A stretch of 64,000 nt of DNA from positions 655,738,869 through 655,802,868 of the forward strand of contig NC_133666.1 of assembly GCF_037893015.1 (NCBI RefSeq). Direction: 5' to 3'. Positions 45,880-55,629 of this stretch are shown here, piece after piece (positions within the stretch are counted from its first letter, which is position 1; each line of letters opens with the position of its first letter). The translations under genes were made by a program, and so were the position numbers. The notes under the pieces are model-generated. The model was not told where the DNA came from. It saw only the letters and a program-made list of their open reading frames with translations, and made no database searches. This DNA is from Macrotis lagotis. Its lineage: Eukaryota; Chordata; Mammalia; Peramelemorphia; Peramelidae.

Positions 45880-47816
45880 CCTCTCATGACTTGGTTTTTA
45901 TTAAGGCAATTTTGTACTTAAAAAAAACAGCTTATTCAGACTACACAGACAAGTTTTTAAATAAATGATAGTTTTTAAATAAATGATAATAATTAATATG
46001 GAATAAAAACTCCATAAAATTAAGAAAATATTAAAGTAAGGAACTAAACGAGATAGAAAAATGTCAGGAGACTTTTTCCCTTCTCAGATAAGGGATAGCT
46101 ACAGTTATTAAGCTTTAGACTATCAAAAAAGGGATGTCTTATTCAAATGCTACACATAGATTCTAAAGATGCTTCCACTACAGATCTCTTTGGGAACTGC
46201 CTCTAGCTAATGTTCAAGTTACTTGAAATCAGCTGTCATTTTACAGTCCCACCTCATTTTGGACCTAACATAGGATTCTTCACCACACTTGGCCCTGATC
46301 AACATTCTTCACTCTCCCAAATCCACCAACACAGACAAAGGCGTCACAGTTCACAACACAGACTGCAGAGAGATTGGCCCCAGAACCGCTGTAATCAGTG
46401 ACCACAATGGGACAACCATTTTGTCTTTTGTGTCTTAGGGAGATGCTGATGTGTGGGTTAAAAAAGTCAGAGGAGTGAGCAGTCAGTGATGAAGCTGCCA
46501 CCTCCCAGGGCCTATGTACTGTGGTCCCCCCTTCTTCCTTTAGACAATTCTTCATCCATCAGCCAACTGGGCTCACAGCATATGTCCCAAATCTACAAAA
46601 CTAACGTAAGTCAATAGTTTTTCACTCTTAGTGGCAAGCCCACTTTTCTCCAGTGATCAATCCCAGAGTCACATCTGTAAGAGATACTGTGCTCCACAGC
46701 TGCAAGGCAGGCCTCTCGGGCTGACATGACTTTCCAAGGATCTTCTGTGGCAAGACAATGCGAGTAGATGCCCAGACCTCCTGTGGAGAATAAAGGAAAG
46801 CATCATGTAGTTAACAGCTGCCCAGTGATGTGATGGGAAGGCAAGCAGGGGAGAAGGGACCAGTGGGACCATCCACAGTTAGAGCCTCCAATGAAGGACA
46901 AATTCCAGATCGAATCACAAGACCAGAGGACTGGGCTCTCTCCTTTTAGTATGTATAGGGAGAGTGTACTGAAGTGGGTACCATTAGATACATAAAAAAT
47001 CCCTGGCAAGGTCCTTTCCAAGGAAAAAGCTTTCATGTTTTCAAAGACAAATTAAAATGAATTGCCCTTAGCTCTGAGAAGATCGGGTCTGATCTTGTTC
47101 TGACAAAAGAATTCATCTCTGTAGGATATCCTGGAAGCATGCTAAGTTTCTCTGATGTAATTCATGGCTTATTAAGAAGTTAGAAGGTCTGTCTGGGACA
47201 TGATTAAGGAGCACTTCAAAGGCTTAGGGTCAGTGGAAGCAAACCACTGAGCTGTGAAAAAGCCACAAAGTCCCATGGGTGCAGGAGGGGCCACGCTAGG
47301 GCTGTGCCCACACTGGATGAGCTCTGGTTATCGCGGCTGAACCAGATTGAATCTCAGCTGCCACCTTCACTGCTCCCACCTGGGCCTCTGCCTCCATCCG
47401 GAATCCCCTCCCCTCTCACAGTACTTTTCACTGCCTGGTCCTTCCTGGTCCTTGAGGTATCAAGGTTTCCTATAATGGGACAGGTTTTGCCTCCCCTGAA
47501 ACTGAAGATCAAGCAAGAAGCTTAGACGAATCTGTTTCAGAGGAAGGCAGCTCACGCTAGCCTGAGTTACCAATGACATTTTAATCTCAAACCACACTCA
47601 AAAATCCACAGCTAAGGAGATCTAAATATAGTTCAGCAGACTTAAGTGAAAGCAAAACCACAGCAGGAATTGAAAAGTAGTCATTCAGGGAGAGCCCACG
47701 TCACCATCTGGTCCTCTGTCCTGCTGTGTCTGGCAGCCCAGGGGAACTCGAGCCCAGGCTTCAATGGGAAAGACTGCTTCTCACCTTCCTCATTTCCCTC
47801 TTCTACAGGGGGCTCT
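45880..47816 (-). other. ENC3: ENC-family gene 3'UTR
   Basis: About 1.9 kb of non-repetitive sequence between the stop codon and the AATAAA. No SINE or LINE insertion was recognised here, in contrast to the sequence on both sides. Confidence 0.65.
45897..45902 (-). terminator. ENC3: ENC-family gene polyadenylation signal
   Basis: TTTATT on this strand is AATAAA on the minus strand. It is followed, reading minus, by a T/G-rich stretch (TGTTCTTTTTTGTTCC), the usual downstream element. Cleavage is expected around 45,870-45,887. Confidence 0.75.
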
Positions 47817-49586
47817 TCACACAGACAGATACTTCCAGGTGCTGACAAAGGCAGTCGGGATGAGGGAATAAGGCACGGTGGTGATGCTGCTCCAGCTGTC
47901 TGACGCAGGGTCATAGCAATCAAGGGTTTTGCAGCGCTGAGTCCCACAGTAGCCCCCCACCACAAAGAGCCTGTTTCCACAGGTGACCGCTCGGCAGCTG
48001 ATCCTTCTGGCCGTCACATCCCCAAACTTAGACCACTGGAAGGTGTCGCTGTGGAAGCGGTAGGCAGAACTGGCCGAGAACTCCGTGTCGCCGCCGATCA
48101 CAATCACCTGGCTGCCCAGCACAGCAGCTGCAGTGTATCGCCAAGCTTGGGGACAGGTGGTGGGTGCCGTCCAGCGGTTCTGACAGGGATCAAAGCATTG
48201 CACTTTGGGGAGATGAATCTGGTTAACGCTGGTGCCGCCAAAAACAAAAAGTTTCTTCTTTGCCCCCACTACAGCAGCATTGCTCACCCCTTCCCGGAGC
48301 GGAGCCACCAAAGTCCATTTGTTAGCCTGCGGGTCATAATGCTCAACCTGTTTAAGGGAGACGGAGGGGGAAGCCGGAAAGGAGCCGCTCACAGCCGTGT
48401 GGCCCCCAACGACATAGAGAGAATGAGCCAGCTCAGCCGAACCGTGGCCAAACCTGGCCACCAGCATCGGCGCCGCTTTGGCCCATTCATCGTGCAGGGT
48501 GTCATAGACCCACACGTCCTTCGAGGCGCTGTTTTCGGAGCCCCGGCCACCGGTGACATAGACCTTGCAGCCGATGGCACAAGCGCTGCATTCTTTCCGG
48601 GGACTAGGAATGTCTGTCCTCGGGATGATGTCGCTGGTGCTTTGGTCGATCGTATAAATCTTGTCACACATGAAGGTCTGCCCCCCGAGCAGCAGGAGAG
48701 CCTGGCTGACCTTCCTGGGCCGAGCGCAGAAGCCTGTCACCGGCCCATCATTCTGCAGGAGCCTCATCTTACAACGCACAGCATCTGCCACAATTTCCCC
48801 GCCGAGTTTGTGGGTCATGACAACCTCTTCCAGGGCCACCTGGTTTTTGAGGTAAGCCTCAGGCAGAAGTGCCAGGCGGACAAAACGCAAAAGCTCCGGC
48901 AAGTCGTCATGCCGAGCCGACAGGTCATACTTGATCCACCCAATGACCGCTTCATAGACCAGGCTTTCCTCCTCCACTTCCAAGTCTTCACTCTGCACAA
49001 GCTCCAGCAGTCTCCCTTTGGGGAGTTTCAGGAAATCTTCCGACTTGTACAAAGAAGCAAAGTTGGCCAAAGCCATTCTCCAGGACAGCTCAAACAGCCG
49101 TTCACAGTTGAAGGTGTCAGATAGGGCCAGCATGTTGAGACAGTTGGTCGGGTGCAGATTTTTCTCTAAGAAGGCTGCGGCTGCATCCCGGATGTCGTGA
49201 AACTGCAGCATGTCTCCGGCCTCCAACAGAGACTCTGCGTTCTCTTCATTGATGAGCACCCTGGCCGAGTAGGCGTAGTCGAGCAACAGCTCCAACACCT
49301 CCGGGTGCAGCCGGTCCCCAAAGTCCACGTGGCCCTCTCTGCTCTCCTTCAGGCCCCCTCCAAACATGGCCTCAAAGTAGTAGCTACAAGATGCCAGCAC
49401 GGCACGGTGGCAGTGGAAAACCCCACTGCCGGCCTTGAGGACCACGTCGGTGAAGAGACACTTCTGGCGCAGCAGGTTCAGGTGGGTCAGGAGGCTGTCC
49501 GCGTGGCCCGGCTTGTGGAAAATCTGGATATTCATGGAGCCGGAGCTGGAGCGAGACTTCCTGGTCTCATGGCTGGTGACCGACAT
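47817..49586 (-). CDS. ENC3: ENC-family BTB-BACK-Kelch protein, probably ENC3
   Basis: 589 residues in one uninterrupted exon, the length of ENC1 and KLHL25 (ENC2). BTB domain about 46-145, BACK about 150-250, then six kelch blades with Gly-Gly pairs near 301, 346, 394, 450, 498 and 544. The N-terminus MSVTSHETRKSRSSSGSMNI and C-terminus YSLIPTAFVSTWKYLSV are diagnostic of the ENC family. Such proteins use BTB/BACK to bind CUL3 and kelch blades to choose ubiquitylation substrates or bind actin; which applies here is inference. It departs from remembered human ENC1 and KLHL25 at many positions in BTB and BACK, beyond what one marsupial-placental ortholog of such conserved proteins should show. 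Hence the third paralogue, ENC3. The ATG lies 13 nt after a splice acceptor. Confidence 0.85.
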   Translation of the reverse strand: MSVTSHETRKSRSSSGSMNIQIFHKPGHADSLLTHLNLLRQKCLFTDVVLKAGSGVFHCHRAVLASCSYYFEAMFGGGLKESREGHVDFGDRLHPEVLELLLDYAYSARVLINEENAESLLEAGDMLQFHDIRDAAAAFLEKNLHPTNCLNMLALSDTFNCERLFELSWRMALANFASLYKSEDFLKLPKGRLLELVQSEDLEVEEESLVYEAVIGWIKYDLSARHDDLPELLRFVRLALLPEAYLKNQVALEEVVMTHKLGGEIVADAVRCKMRLLQNDGPVTGFCARPRKVSQALLLLGGQTFMCDKIYTIDQSTSDIIPRTDIPSPRKECSACAIGCKVYVTGGRGSENSASKDVWVYDTLHDEWAKAAPMLVARFGHGSAELAHSLYVVGGHTAVSGSFPASPSVSLKQVEHYDPQANKWTLVAPLREGVSNAAVVGAKKKLFVFGGTSVNQIHLPKVQCFDPCQNRWTAPTTCPQAWRYTAAAVLGSQVIVIGGDTEFSASSAYRFHSDTFQWSKFGDVTARRISCRAVTCGNRLFVVGGYCGTQRCKTLDCYDPASDSWSSITTVPYSLIPTAFVSTWKYLSV

Positions 49587-49599
49587 CGTGATCTGTGTT
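49587..49599 (-). other. ENC3: 5'UTR portion of the ENC coding exon with splice acceptor
   Basis: The minus strand reads TCTTCCTGTTTCTTTAG then 13 nt and ATG. The acceptor AG is at 49601-49600. Confidence 0.8.
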
Positions 49600-50740
49600 C
49601 TAAAGAAACAGGAAGAGAGAACAGGAGTGAGGTCCCCAAAGCCTTCCAGGACAGGAGCCTCTTCTCTCCTCCACTAAGTATTTTCTGATTGTTTCCCTGC
49701 AATCCAGTTCTTATCCAATGAGCCCAGAAGCCCCTAGCACCCAGTGGGCACGTCCACAGCCCTTTCCTTAGTCTCTCCTCTCTGATCCTGTTTCCTCATC
49801 TAGGAGATGATGATAATGGATATCATTTACATAACACCTCAGAGCGCCTTCCACGTCTATAATCTCTAATCCTGTGAGCTAAATGCGGTCATTATTCCCA
49901 TTTTACAGGAGGAGTGTTGCCGGAGGTCCCACAACTTCCCACTCCATCAAAGTGCCTCTGGTCGCCCTCTCAGAGGCTCCGGCTTCTACCCCTGAACACA
50001 CCTTGCCTCCAGAGGGCCGGAGGAAGGCCCAGGGCAGAGTGCCAAGAAGAGCACTTCATCCACCCGGCCTTCAGACAGGTGCTGACTGAGCCCCACTGGG
50101 GCCACAGCCCAGGAACACAAAGATAAGGGAGCTGCAGCCAGAAAAGGTGGGTTCACCAGGCCTGGGTAATCATTACCTCTCTCCGGGGGAGGCAGCCTTT
50201 GAAGTGGAGGCCCGGCCCTGCCCTTGACTTAAAAGGACAGGAAACGGAGCCCCAGAGCCGGGCTAGACCAGGGCCCGGGCCCACTGCCCCCAACCTCTCT
50301 CCCCCCCAGGCCCCCTCCTGGCCCATAAACCTCCTGGGCAAGCCCCCCGCTCCGCTGGGACTCCCTTCGTCCCTGAGGACCCCGTGCTGTGGCCCTCAGC
50401 CACGCAGGGCCCCCATCCGGGCTCCCCCACCCACAGCTTCACTGAAGACCCTCGGGCCCCCCAGGGCTCCCCCACATGGGCTTTCAGCCAGTCCTCCTGC
50501 TGGGCCCCCCTCTGCCTACGCCTTCCCCGGACCCTCGGCTTGCAAACCCCGGGGACCCCCAAATATCCTTTCCAACCCCGACGCTCTGCCCCCCCAGGGA
50601 TCCCGTCAGCCCCGCCCCCACTCTCTCCTCAGCCCCCCAAGGTCCTCCAGGCGCCCCCCCCCCCGTCTCCTGCCAGGACCCCGCCCCCAGCCCCAGCCCG
50701 CGCTCTGCCCCCCGGGTCAGGCCCCGGCCCCCAGGCTCAC
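49600..50740 (-). other. ENC3: ENC-family gene 5'UTR intron
   Basis: 1,141 bp from GTGAGC (50740-50735 read minus) to the acceptor at 49600. GC-rich toward the promoter, with a MIR-like piece at 49,800-49,910. A non-coding first exon plus single coding exon is the arrangement I expect for ENC1 as well. Confidence 0.75.
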
Positions 50741-50741
50741 C

Positions 50742-50821
<80 letters not shown>

Positions 50822-50880
50822 CGCCGCCGCCGCCGCCGCCGCTCCTCACTCCCAGCTCTCGGGCCCGGACACGCCTCCTC
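50741..50880 (-). other. ENC3: Predicted non-coding exon 1 of the ENC-family gene
   Basis: The 3' border is strong: minus strand GGCGGCGGG|GTGAGCCTGG at 50741/50740. The upstream limit (start site) is not visible and 50,880 is a guess between the repeat and the CCAAT boxes. If right, the CGG tract is nearly the whole exon. Confidence 0.55.
50742..50842. repeat. (CCG)n / (CGG)n trinucleotide repeat
   Basis: About 26 uninterrupted CCG units (50742-50820), one extra C, then about 7 more units. In the ENC transcript sense it reads CGG. Confidence 0.97.
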
Positions 50881-50909
50881 CGAGCCCGCCCCGCCCCCCG
50901 CGTTGGGAG

Positions 50910-50968
50910 CCAATGACGGCGGGAGGCCTTTTGGGATTGGTTCGACTCCCTGAACCCCACGCACCAAT
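50910..50968. promoter_or_regulatory. Cluster of three CCAAT boxes
   Basis: CCAAT at 50910-50914 and 50964-50968 on the plus strand; ATTGG (CCAAT on minus) at 50936-50940. Starts are 26-28 bp apart. Candidate NF-Y sites just upstream of predicted exon 1. Confidence 0.7.
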
Positions 50969-51070
50969 CACGGGTCAGAAGCTCCTCCGGGGTCCCGCCC
51001 CTTTCGCCCTTGGCCCCCTGCTAAAGGGGACCCCCCACGGCGCGGCAGCCCGCCCCCCCGGCGAGACGGA

Positions 51071-51075
51071 CCAAT
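51071..51075 (+). promoter_or_regulatory. Fourth CCAAT box
   Basis: gaCCAATggcgg, a good NF-Y core in the CpG island. Confidence 0.6.
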
Positions 51076-51132
51076 GGCGGAGCAGAGCTCTCGGAGCTCG
51101 CACACTCGTTGGCTCGAGAGCCTCCCGCCGAA

Positions 51133-51142
51133 CCTCGCGAGA
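51133..51142. promoter_or_regulatory. CCTCGCGAGA element (BANP/CGCG-box-like)
   Basis: Nine of ten bases of the palindrome TCTCGCGAGA, a methylation-sensitive element of TATA-less CpG promoters bound by BANP. Nearly palindromic, so usable in either direction. Confidence 0.65.
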
Positions 51143-51476
51143 TGTCGGCCGTGCCGGGTCTCCCTTTGTGTCTTGCTGGGGCCGGGCCGGGCCGCGCGTG
51201 GGCGGGGCTTGAACCGACGTCCTGGGAGCCCGGATCTAACCCCCAGCTTTATAGCGCTTTAAGGTTTGCGAAGCGCTTGAAGTCATTTCCCCCCGCCGGC
51301 TGCAGCATCCGAACTCGGGCCTGTGCCACTCCCGCGCTGCACCGAGCCACGCAGAAGAGGGGAACACTCTGAAAAAGGGATAAATAGACGGAAAGGGACT
51401 GGAAGCCAGAATGCGCAGGAAAGGAATGAAGGAAGAAACAGAAAAATCCCTCTTTTTTTTAAAAAAGAAAAAGATC

Positions 51477-51622
51477 CAGGGGCGGCCAGGTGGAGCACCG
51501 GCCCTGGAGGCGGGAGTTCAGATCCGCCCTCAGGTCTAAGGATGACCCAGCTGCGTGGCCTTGGCCAAGCCACTTGACCCCATTGCCTTGCAAAAAAAAA
51601 GTAAAAAAAAAATTTAAAAAGA
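51477..51622 (+). mobile_element. SINE at the edge of the CpG island, internally shortened
   Basis: 'ggggcggccaggtggagcaccggccctgg' lacks the 'gcagtggataga' part. It continues to 'gccttgcaaaaaaaaag'. Subsequent (AAT)n at 51638-51652. Confidence 0.9.
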
Positions 51623-51689
51623 AAAAGATACAGATTAATAATAATAATAATAACTACCATTTGGGTCGGTTTTCTTATCGGACCATTAC

Positions 51690-51850
51690 CACTATTCCGT
51701 GAGGCAGGTGCTGTTTACAGAGAGGGAAACTGAGGCCGAGAGGCAATCAGGCGCCTGGTCCAGCCTCACAGGGCTAGCACCTATAGGAGGCGGGATTTGA
51801 ACTCGGACCCCGGAGTCCAGCCGCTGGACTCCACCCCGTGGCCTCTCTCT
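51690..51850 (-). repeat. MIR/CORE-SINE relic
   Basis: 'gtgaggcaggtgctgtttacagagagggaaactgaggccgag...ggatttgaactcgg...gtccagccgctggact' follows the reverse MIR order. Confidence 0.7.
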
Positions 51851-52439
51851 GTGGCACCGGCTGCCTCCAGGCTGGACCTTGGGGTCCCTGGGCCTCCTGG
51901 ACACTTTCCCTTTCTCCTCAACCATTCCTTTCACTAGACTATTCGTTTCTTGAGGTCTGTATCTCCCTAGGGACAGCCTCTTCCTAAATGTCATTATTGA
52001 TCATAATAAAGCATATTTGTCATTATATTTGCTACAACTCGCTCGTTATTGCGGATTCATCCTCTTTCCTCTCTTTCCCTTGCCTTCCTTTCCCCCATCT
52101 CCCCGGCCCTTCTCTGCTCATTCCTCTTTCCCATCGTCTCCCCATCCCTTTGGACTTTCCCCCCAACTCCCCTCAGCGCCCCCCCACCTGATCCCCTCCC
52201 TGTCCAACCCTGTCCCCCTCACTCTCTCCTTCTAGGCCCCTTACCCTTTTGACAATCAATTCACATTGATTAAGGGTTTTCTATGTATTTCTAAGCCCTA
52301 GAGATGGCGGGAGGAGGGGGCAGGGGGTCGTTACTCTCATACATCTGCCCTCAAAATGCGGTACAGATTGACATTCGCTTCTCACTTCATCCCCCTTGTC
52401 AGGGAATACTAACAAGCTGAGACTTATCTCTCCATCTGT

Positions 52440-52640
52440 CTGAACTTAAAGGTTTGTAGAGCGCTTTCCACCCATTAGTTCATTTAAAACTTACAACAAC
52501 CCTAGGAGATGGGTCATCCGAGCACAGATTCAGAAAATTTAAGCGATTCGTCCTTGGCCACACAGTTTCAATAGCCGAGACAGTATTCAAGTTCAAATCT
52601 TCTGAGTCCTGGTCCGGCATTCTAACCACCACACCACAGA
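52440..52640 (-). repeat. MIR-like relic
   Basis: 'tttgtagagcgctttccacccattagttcattt...accctaggagatgggt...ccacacagtttc...ttctaaccaccacacca'. Confidence 0.65.
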
Positions 52641-53430
52641 AGAAAATAGCCGACAATATTTGGAAGGAAAATGGGGAATGCCCGGACTCCCTTTAGAATT
52701 TTCAGCCAGAAAGAATTGGAAATTGAGTGAACGTCCATCAGTTAGGGAATGGCTGAACAAGTTGTGGTATATGTATGTCATAGAACACTATTGTTCTATT
52801 AGAAACCAGGATGGATGGGAATTCAGGGAATCTTGGAGGGATTTGCAGGAACAGATGCTGAGTGAGATGAGCAGAAGCAGAAAAACACTATACACCCTAA
52901 CAGCAACATGGGGGTGATGATCAACCTTGAAGGACTCGCTCCTTCCATCAGTGCAACCAGCAGAAACAATTTGGGGCTCTCTGCAATGGAGAATACCATC
53001 CAGAGAAAGAACTATGGAGTTTAAACAAAGACTATTACCTTCATTTTTTTTTTTTTTAGTTTTTGCAAGTCAATGAGGTTAAGTGGCTTGCCCAAGGCCA
53101 CACAGCTGGGTAATTATTAAGGTCTGAGGCTAGACTTGAACTCAGGTCCTCCTGACTCCAGGGCTGGTGCTCTATCCACTGTGCCACCTAGCCACCCCTA
53201 ATACCTTTAATTTTTTTTTAAAAAAAGTTATCTTATGTAATTTTGCCATCTCTTATACTTTATGTTTCTTCCTTAAGGATATGATTTCTCTCTCCACACA
53301 TTCAATTTTGATCAATATATACCATGGAAACAATATAAAGACTATCAGACTGCCTTTGTGGGGGATGGGGGAAGGGAAGTGAGATTAGGGGGAAAATTGT
53401 AAAGTTCAAAAAAAATAGAAAAATAAACAT
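52640..53430 (+). mobile_element. L1-type LINE 3' end, sense orientation
   Basis: Reads ERPSVREWLNKLWYMY and a following 'cagatgctgagtgagatgagcagaagc', the mirror of the minus-strand copy at 22,885-23,580. A SINE interrupts it. The tail is A-rich near 53,410. Confidence 0.85.
53040..53202 (-). mobile_element. SINE nested in a LINE 3' end
   Basis: 'tagtttttgcaagtcaatgaggttaagtgg' to 'gccacctagccacccc'. LINE sequence resumes with 'taatacctttaattttt'. Confidence 0.93.
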
Positions 53431-53929
53431 TTTTTTAAAAAAAGTACAACCTAACCAGTGAATTGAGAACAGAAAGATCTTTGTCTTTAAAAATAAAAAT
53501 AAAAAAAATAAAGAATTTTCAGGCAGTGCTGAGGCTGGGGTTTTCTGAAGGCTTGGTTTTAATCTGGGCAACCTATGAATGTGACTCGTGGGAAACAGAC
53601 TGGTTCTACCTGTAGAGTTCAGAATCCCCAGTGAGTTCTGTACACACCCTGGCCTGCCTGCCTACCCAGCCCAGTTGGGTTAATCCACACCCATAAAAAA
53701 AAAAAAAATCCTGAGAAAAAAAAGTCATTGTCTCTAATAAAATGAAAAGAAAGGCCTTCTCTGAGTATTGTCATAGTCTGCAAAGGACTTTTTTGTGTAT
53801 AATCTTTCCTTTTTCTCTTCTGTCCTACACTTGGCCAACAACAAACATAGATCCAAACATTCTCTCTCAAAAGCCTTACATGCTCCCCTATTGCCAATAG
53901 GCTGAAATTCAAACTTATTTGATTAGCAT

Positions 53930-54178
53930 TGTTTTGTTGGTGCTGTTGGTATGTTTTCAATTGTGTCTCTTTGTGACCCCATCTGGGATTTTCTTGGCAG
54001 AGACACTGAAGTGATTCACCATTTCCTTCTCTGGCTCATTTTACAGGAGAGGAAACTGAGGCAAAAAACAGTGTCAAGTGACTTGCGCAGGGTCATACAG
54101 CTCGTAAGTGAATGAGGTCACATTTGAATTCAGATCTTCCTGACTCCCTGTCCACTGTACCATCACCTAGCTGCAATA
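53930..54178 (-). mobile_element. Long-form Mar1-like SINE
   Basis: 'tgttttgttggtgctgttggtatgttttcaattgtgtctctttgtgacccc' through 'cattttacaggagaggaaactgagg' to 'caccaccta'-like end. Diverged. Confidence 0.8.
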
Positions 54179-54224
54179 TTGGATCCTTCACAAATTGACC
54201 CTTCTTTCCCTTTCCAGTCTCACT

Positions 54225-54340
54225 CTCATTCATTCATTCATGTGTGCTAGACACTGGACTGAATATGTGGAATTCTGAGACAAAAGTGAGACTATTCCTG
54301 CCCTAAAGGAGTTTACATTCTATTGGGAGAAAGTAATATA
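54225..54340. repeat. Old interspersed repeat unit, fullest copy
   Basis: 'cattcattcatgtgtgctagacactggac...ctgccctaaaggagtttacattctattggg'. A second partial copy is at 54,690-54,770 ('ccctgccctcaaggagtttacagtc'). Confidence 0.65.
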
Positions 54341-55319
54341 TACAGATACAGAATCAAAGAATCTAAGTTGAAAGGAGCAACAGCAGCTGTCTGATCCCAT
54401 CCATCCCCAGGAAAAACCCAGGACTTAACACAGGTCCAAAGATATCAGTCTAGAAGCTACCAAAGCTGTCATTTCATCTAACCCTTTTGTTTTAGTCTAG
54501 AAACTAAAAACTCAGAGAGGTTGAGTCACCTGTCTGAGGTGTGTCTAATCAGTGGCAAAGCTAGGATTTGCCACTAGGGTTTTCTCCCTCCTTCCTTCCA
54601 CTGAAATCTGTGACCTCAACTACCATGGGAAAATAGCTTGTAGAAATAAATGAAGGTTTAATTAAAAGCTTCACATTAAGAACAACTGGAATAATAACTA
54701 AGACACAGAGAAAGGCAAAAGACCATCCCTGCCCTCAAGGAGTTTACAGTCGAATAGGGAAGATTACCTACAAATGGTCATATACAAACAAAGCATAGAC
54801 AGGATACACTTAGAAGTAGTCTCAGGGGAAGGACCTACTGCTCAAGAGAACTAGGAAAGGCAGGAAGAAGGATTTCCCCAAGAAAGGGGGGGAAGAAGGG
54901 GAAAATTACATAACTTGATAAATGAAAAAGAGAAAAAGGCATTAATAAATTAACTAAAGTTCAAAAATCAGAGCAAGAAGGAGATTTAAAGATCACAGGA
55001 TACAATCCCTTTATTTTACGGTTAAGGAAACTCATTTTAGTTCCTACTATGTGACAGGCACTTTATAGTTGTAATCTCATTTGATTCTCATAACATTACC
55101 TTTTATTCACTTTGTCTGTCAGACTGGACTGGGCTGGCCATTTGTGCTCATTTGTGAAACTGTCCCCCTCAGACTTTTTAGCTCTAACTTTTGGTTCTAC
55201 TTCCTGGCCAAAGCCTTCCTCCAGTCCACCTCCTGTATAAAGTGCTTCTGCCCACTCAGATTTTCTTAGAGTGCTTCATTAGAATCTTTTAAAATCCCTA
55301 ACACATCTTACCTTGTCTT

Positions 55320-55392
55320 ATCCTTATTCAAATATAAAATATATATGTATGTATGTGTATATATATATACATATATGTATATATAAAACATG
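55320..55392. repeat. (TA/GTAT)n-rich low-complexity tract
   Basis: Alternating at/gt/ac dinucleotides. Confidence 0.85.
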
Positions 55393-55461
55393 TTTATGGA
55401 AGATATTTTCCCTTTATTATTTTATTTACTGAAAAGGGAAGGTGAATGAATTTTTTTTATT

Positions 55462-55629
55462 AAAGATACTGAAAGACGGAGCAGCTCGATATCACAAGTG
55501 GATAGAGCACCTGCCCTGGAATCAGAAGGATCTAAGTTCAAATGTGACCTCAGACACTTAATAATTACCCAGCTGTGTGACCTTGGGCAAGCCACTTAAC
55601 TCCAAGGGAAAAAAAAAGATACTGAAAGG
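55462..55629 (+). mobile_element. Marsupial SINE with 14-bp duplication
   Basis: The body (55476-55615) is flanked by AAAGATACTGAAAG on both sides. The A-box area is altered (gctcgatatcacaagtgg). Confidence 0.93.

Larger units (their letters stand above)
50200..51400. promoter_or_regulatory. ENC3: CpG island promoter of the ENC-family gene
   Basis: The only clearly CpG-dense block in the window, very GC-rich between about 50.2 and 51.3 kb. It contains the CGG repeat, four CCAAT boxes, a TCGCGA element and GC boxes (gggcggggc), with no TATA box. Confidence 0.85.

Noticed and set aside
48051..49124. 357-codon open frame on the plus strand
   Set aside because: It is the antisense shadow of the ENC coding exon; GC-rich coding sequence leaves the opposite frame open. 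No promoter or domain.
47817..49586. Assignment to KLHL25 (ENC2) or ENC1
   Set aside because: Family ends match, but BTB/BACK residues differ from both remembered human proteins at many sites; ENC3 explains this better, pending a tree.
50199..51212. 337-codon proline-rich open frame on the plus strand
   Set aside because: Produced by the CpG island and the CCG repeat (poly-Pro); composition-driven, with no conserved segment.
51142..51262. Possible divergent gene starting at ATG 51142 (MSAVPGLP...)
   Set aside because: The frame ends within about 40 codons in MIR-like sequence and no donor leads to a recognisable second exon. A non-coding divergent transcript remains possible.
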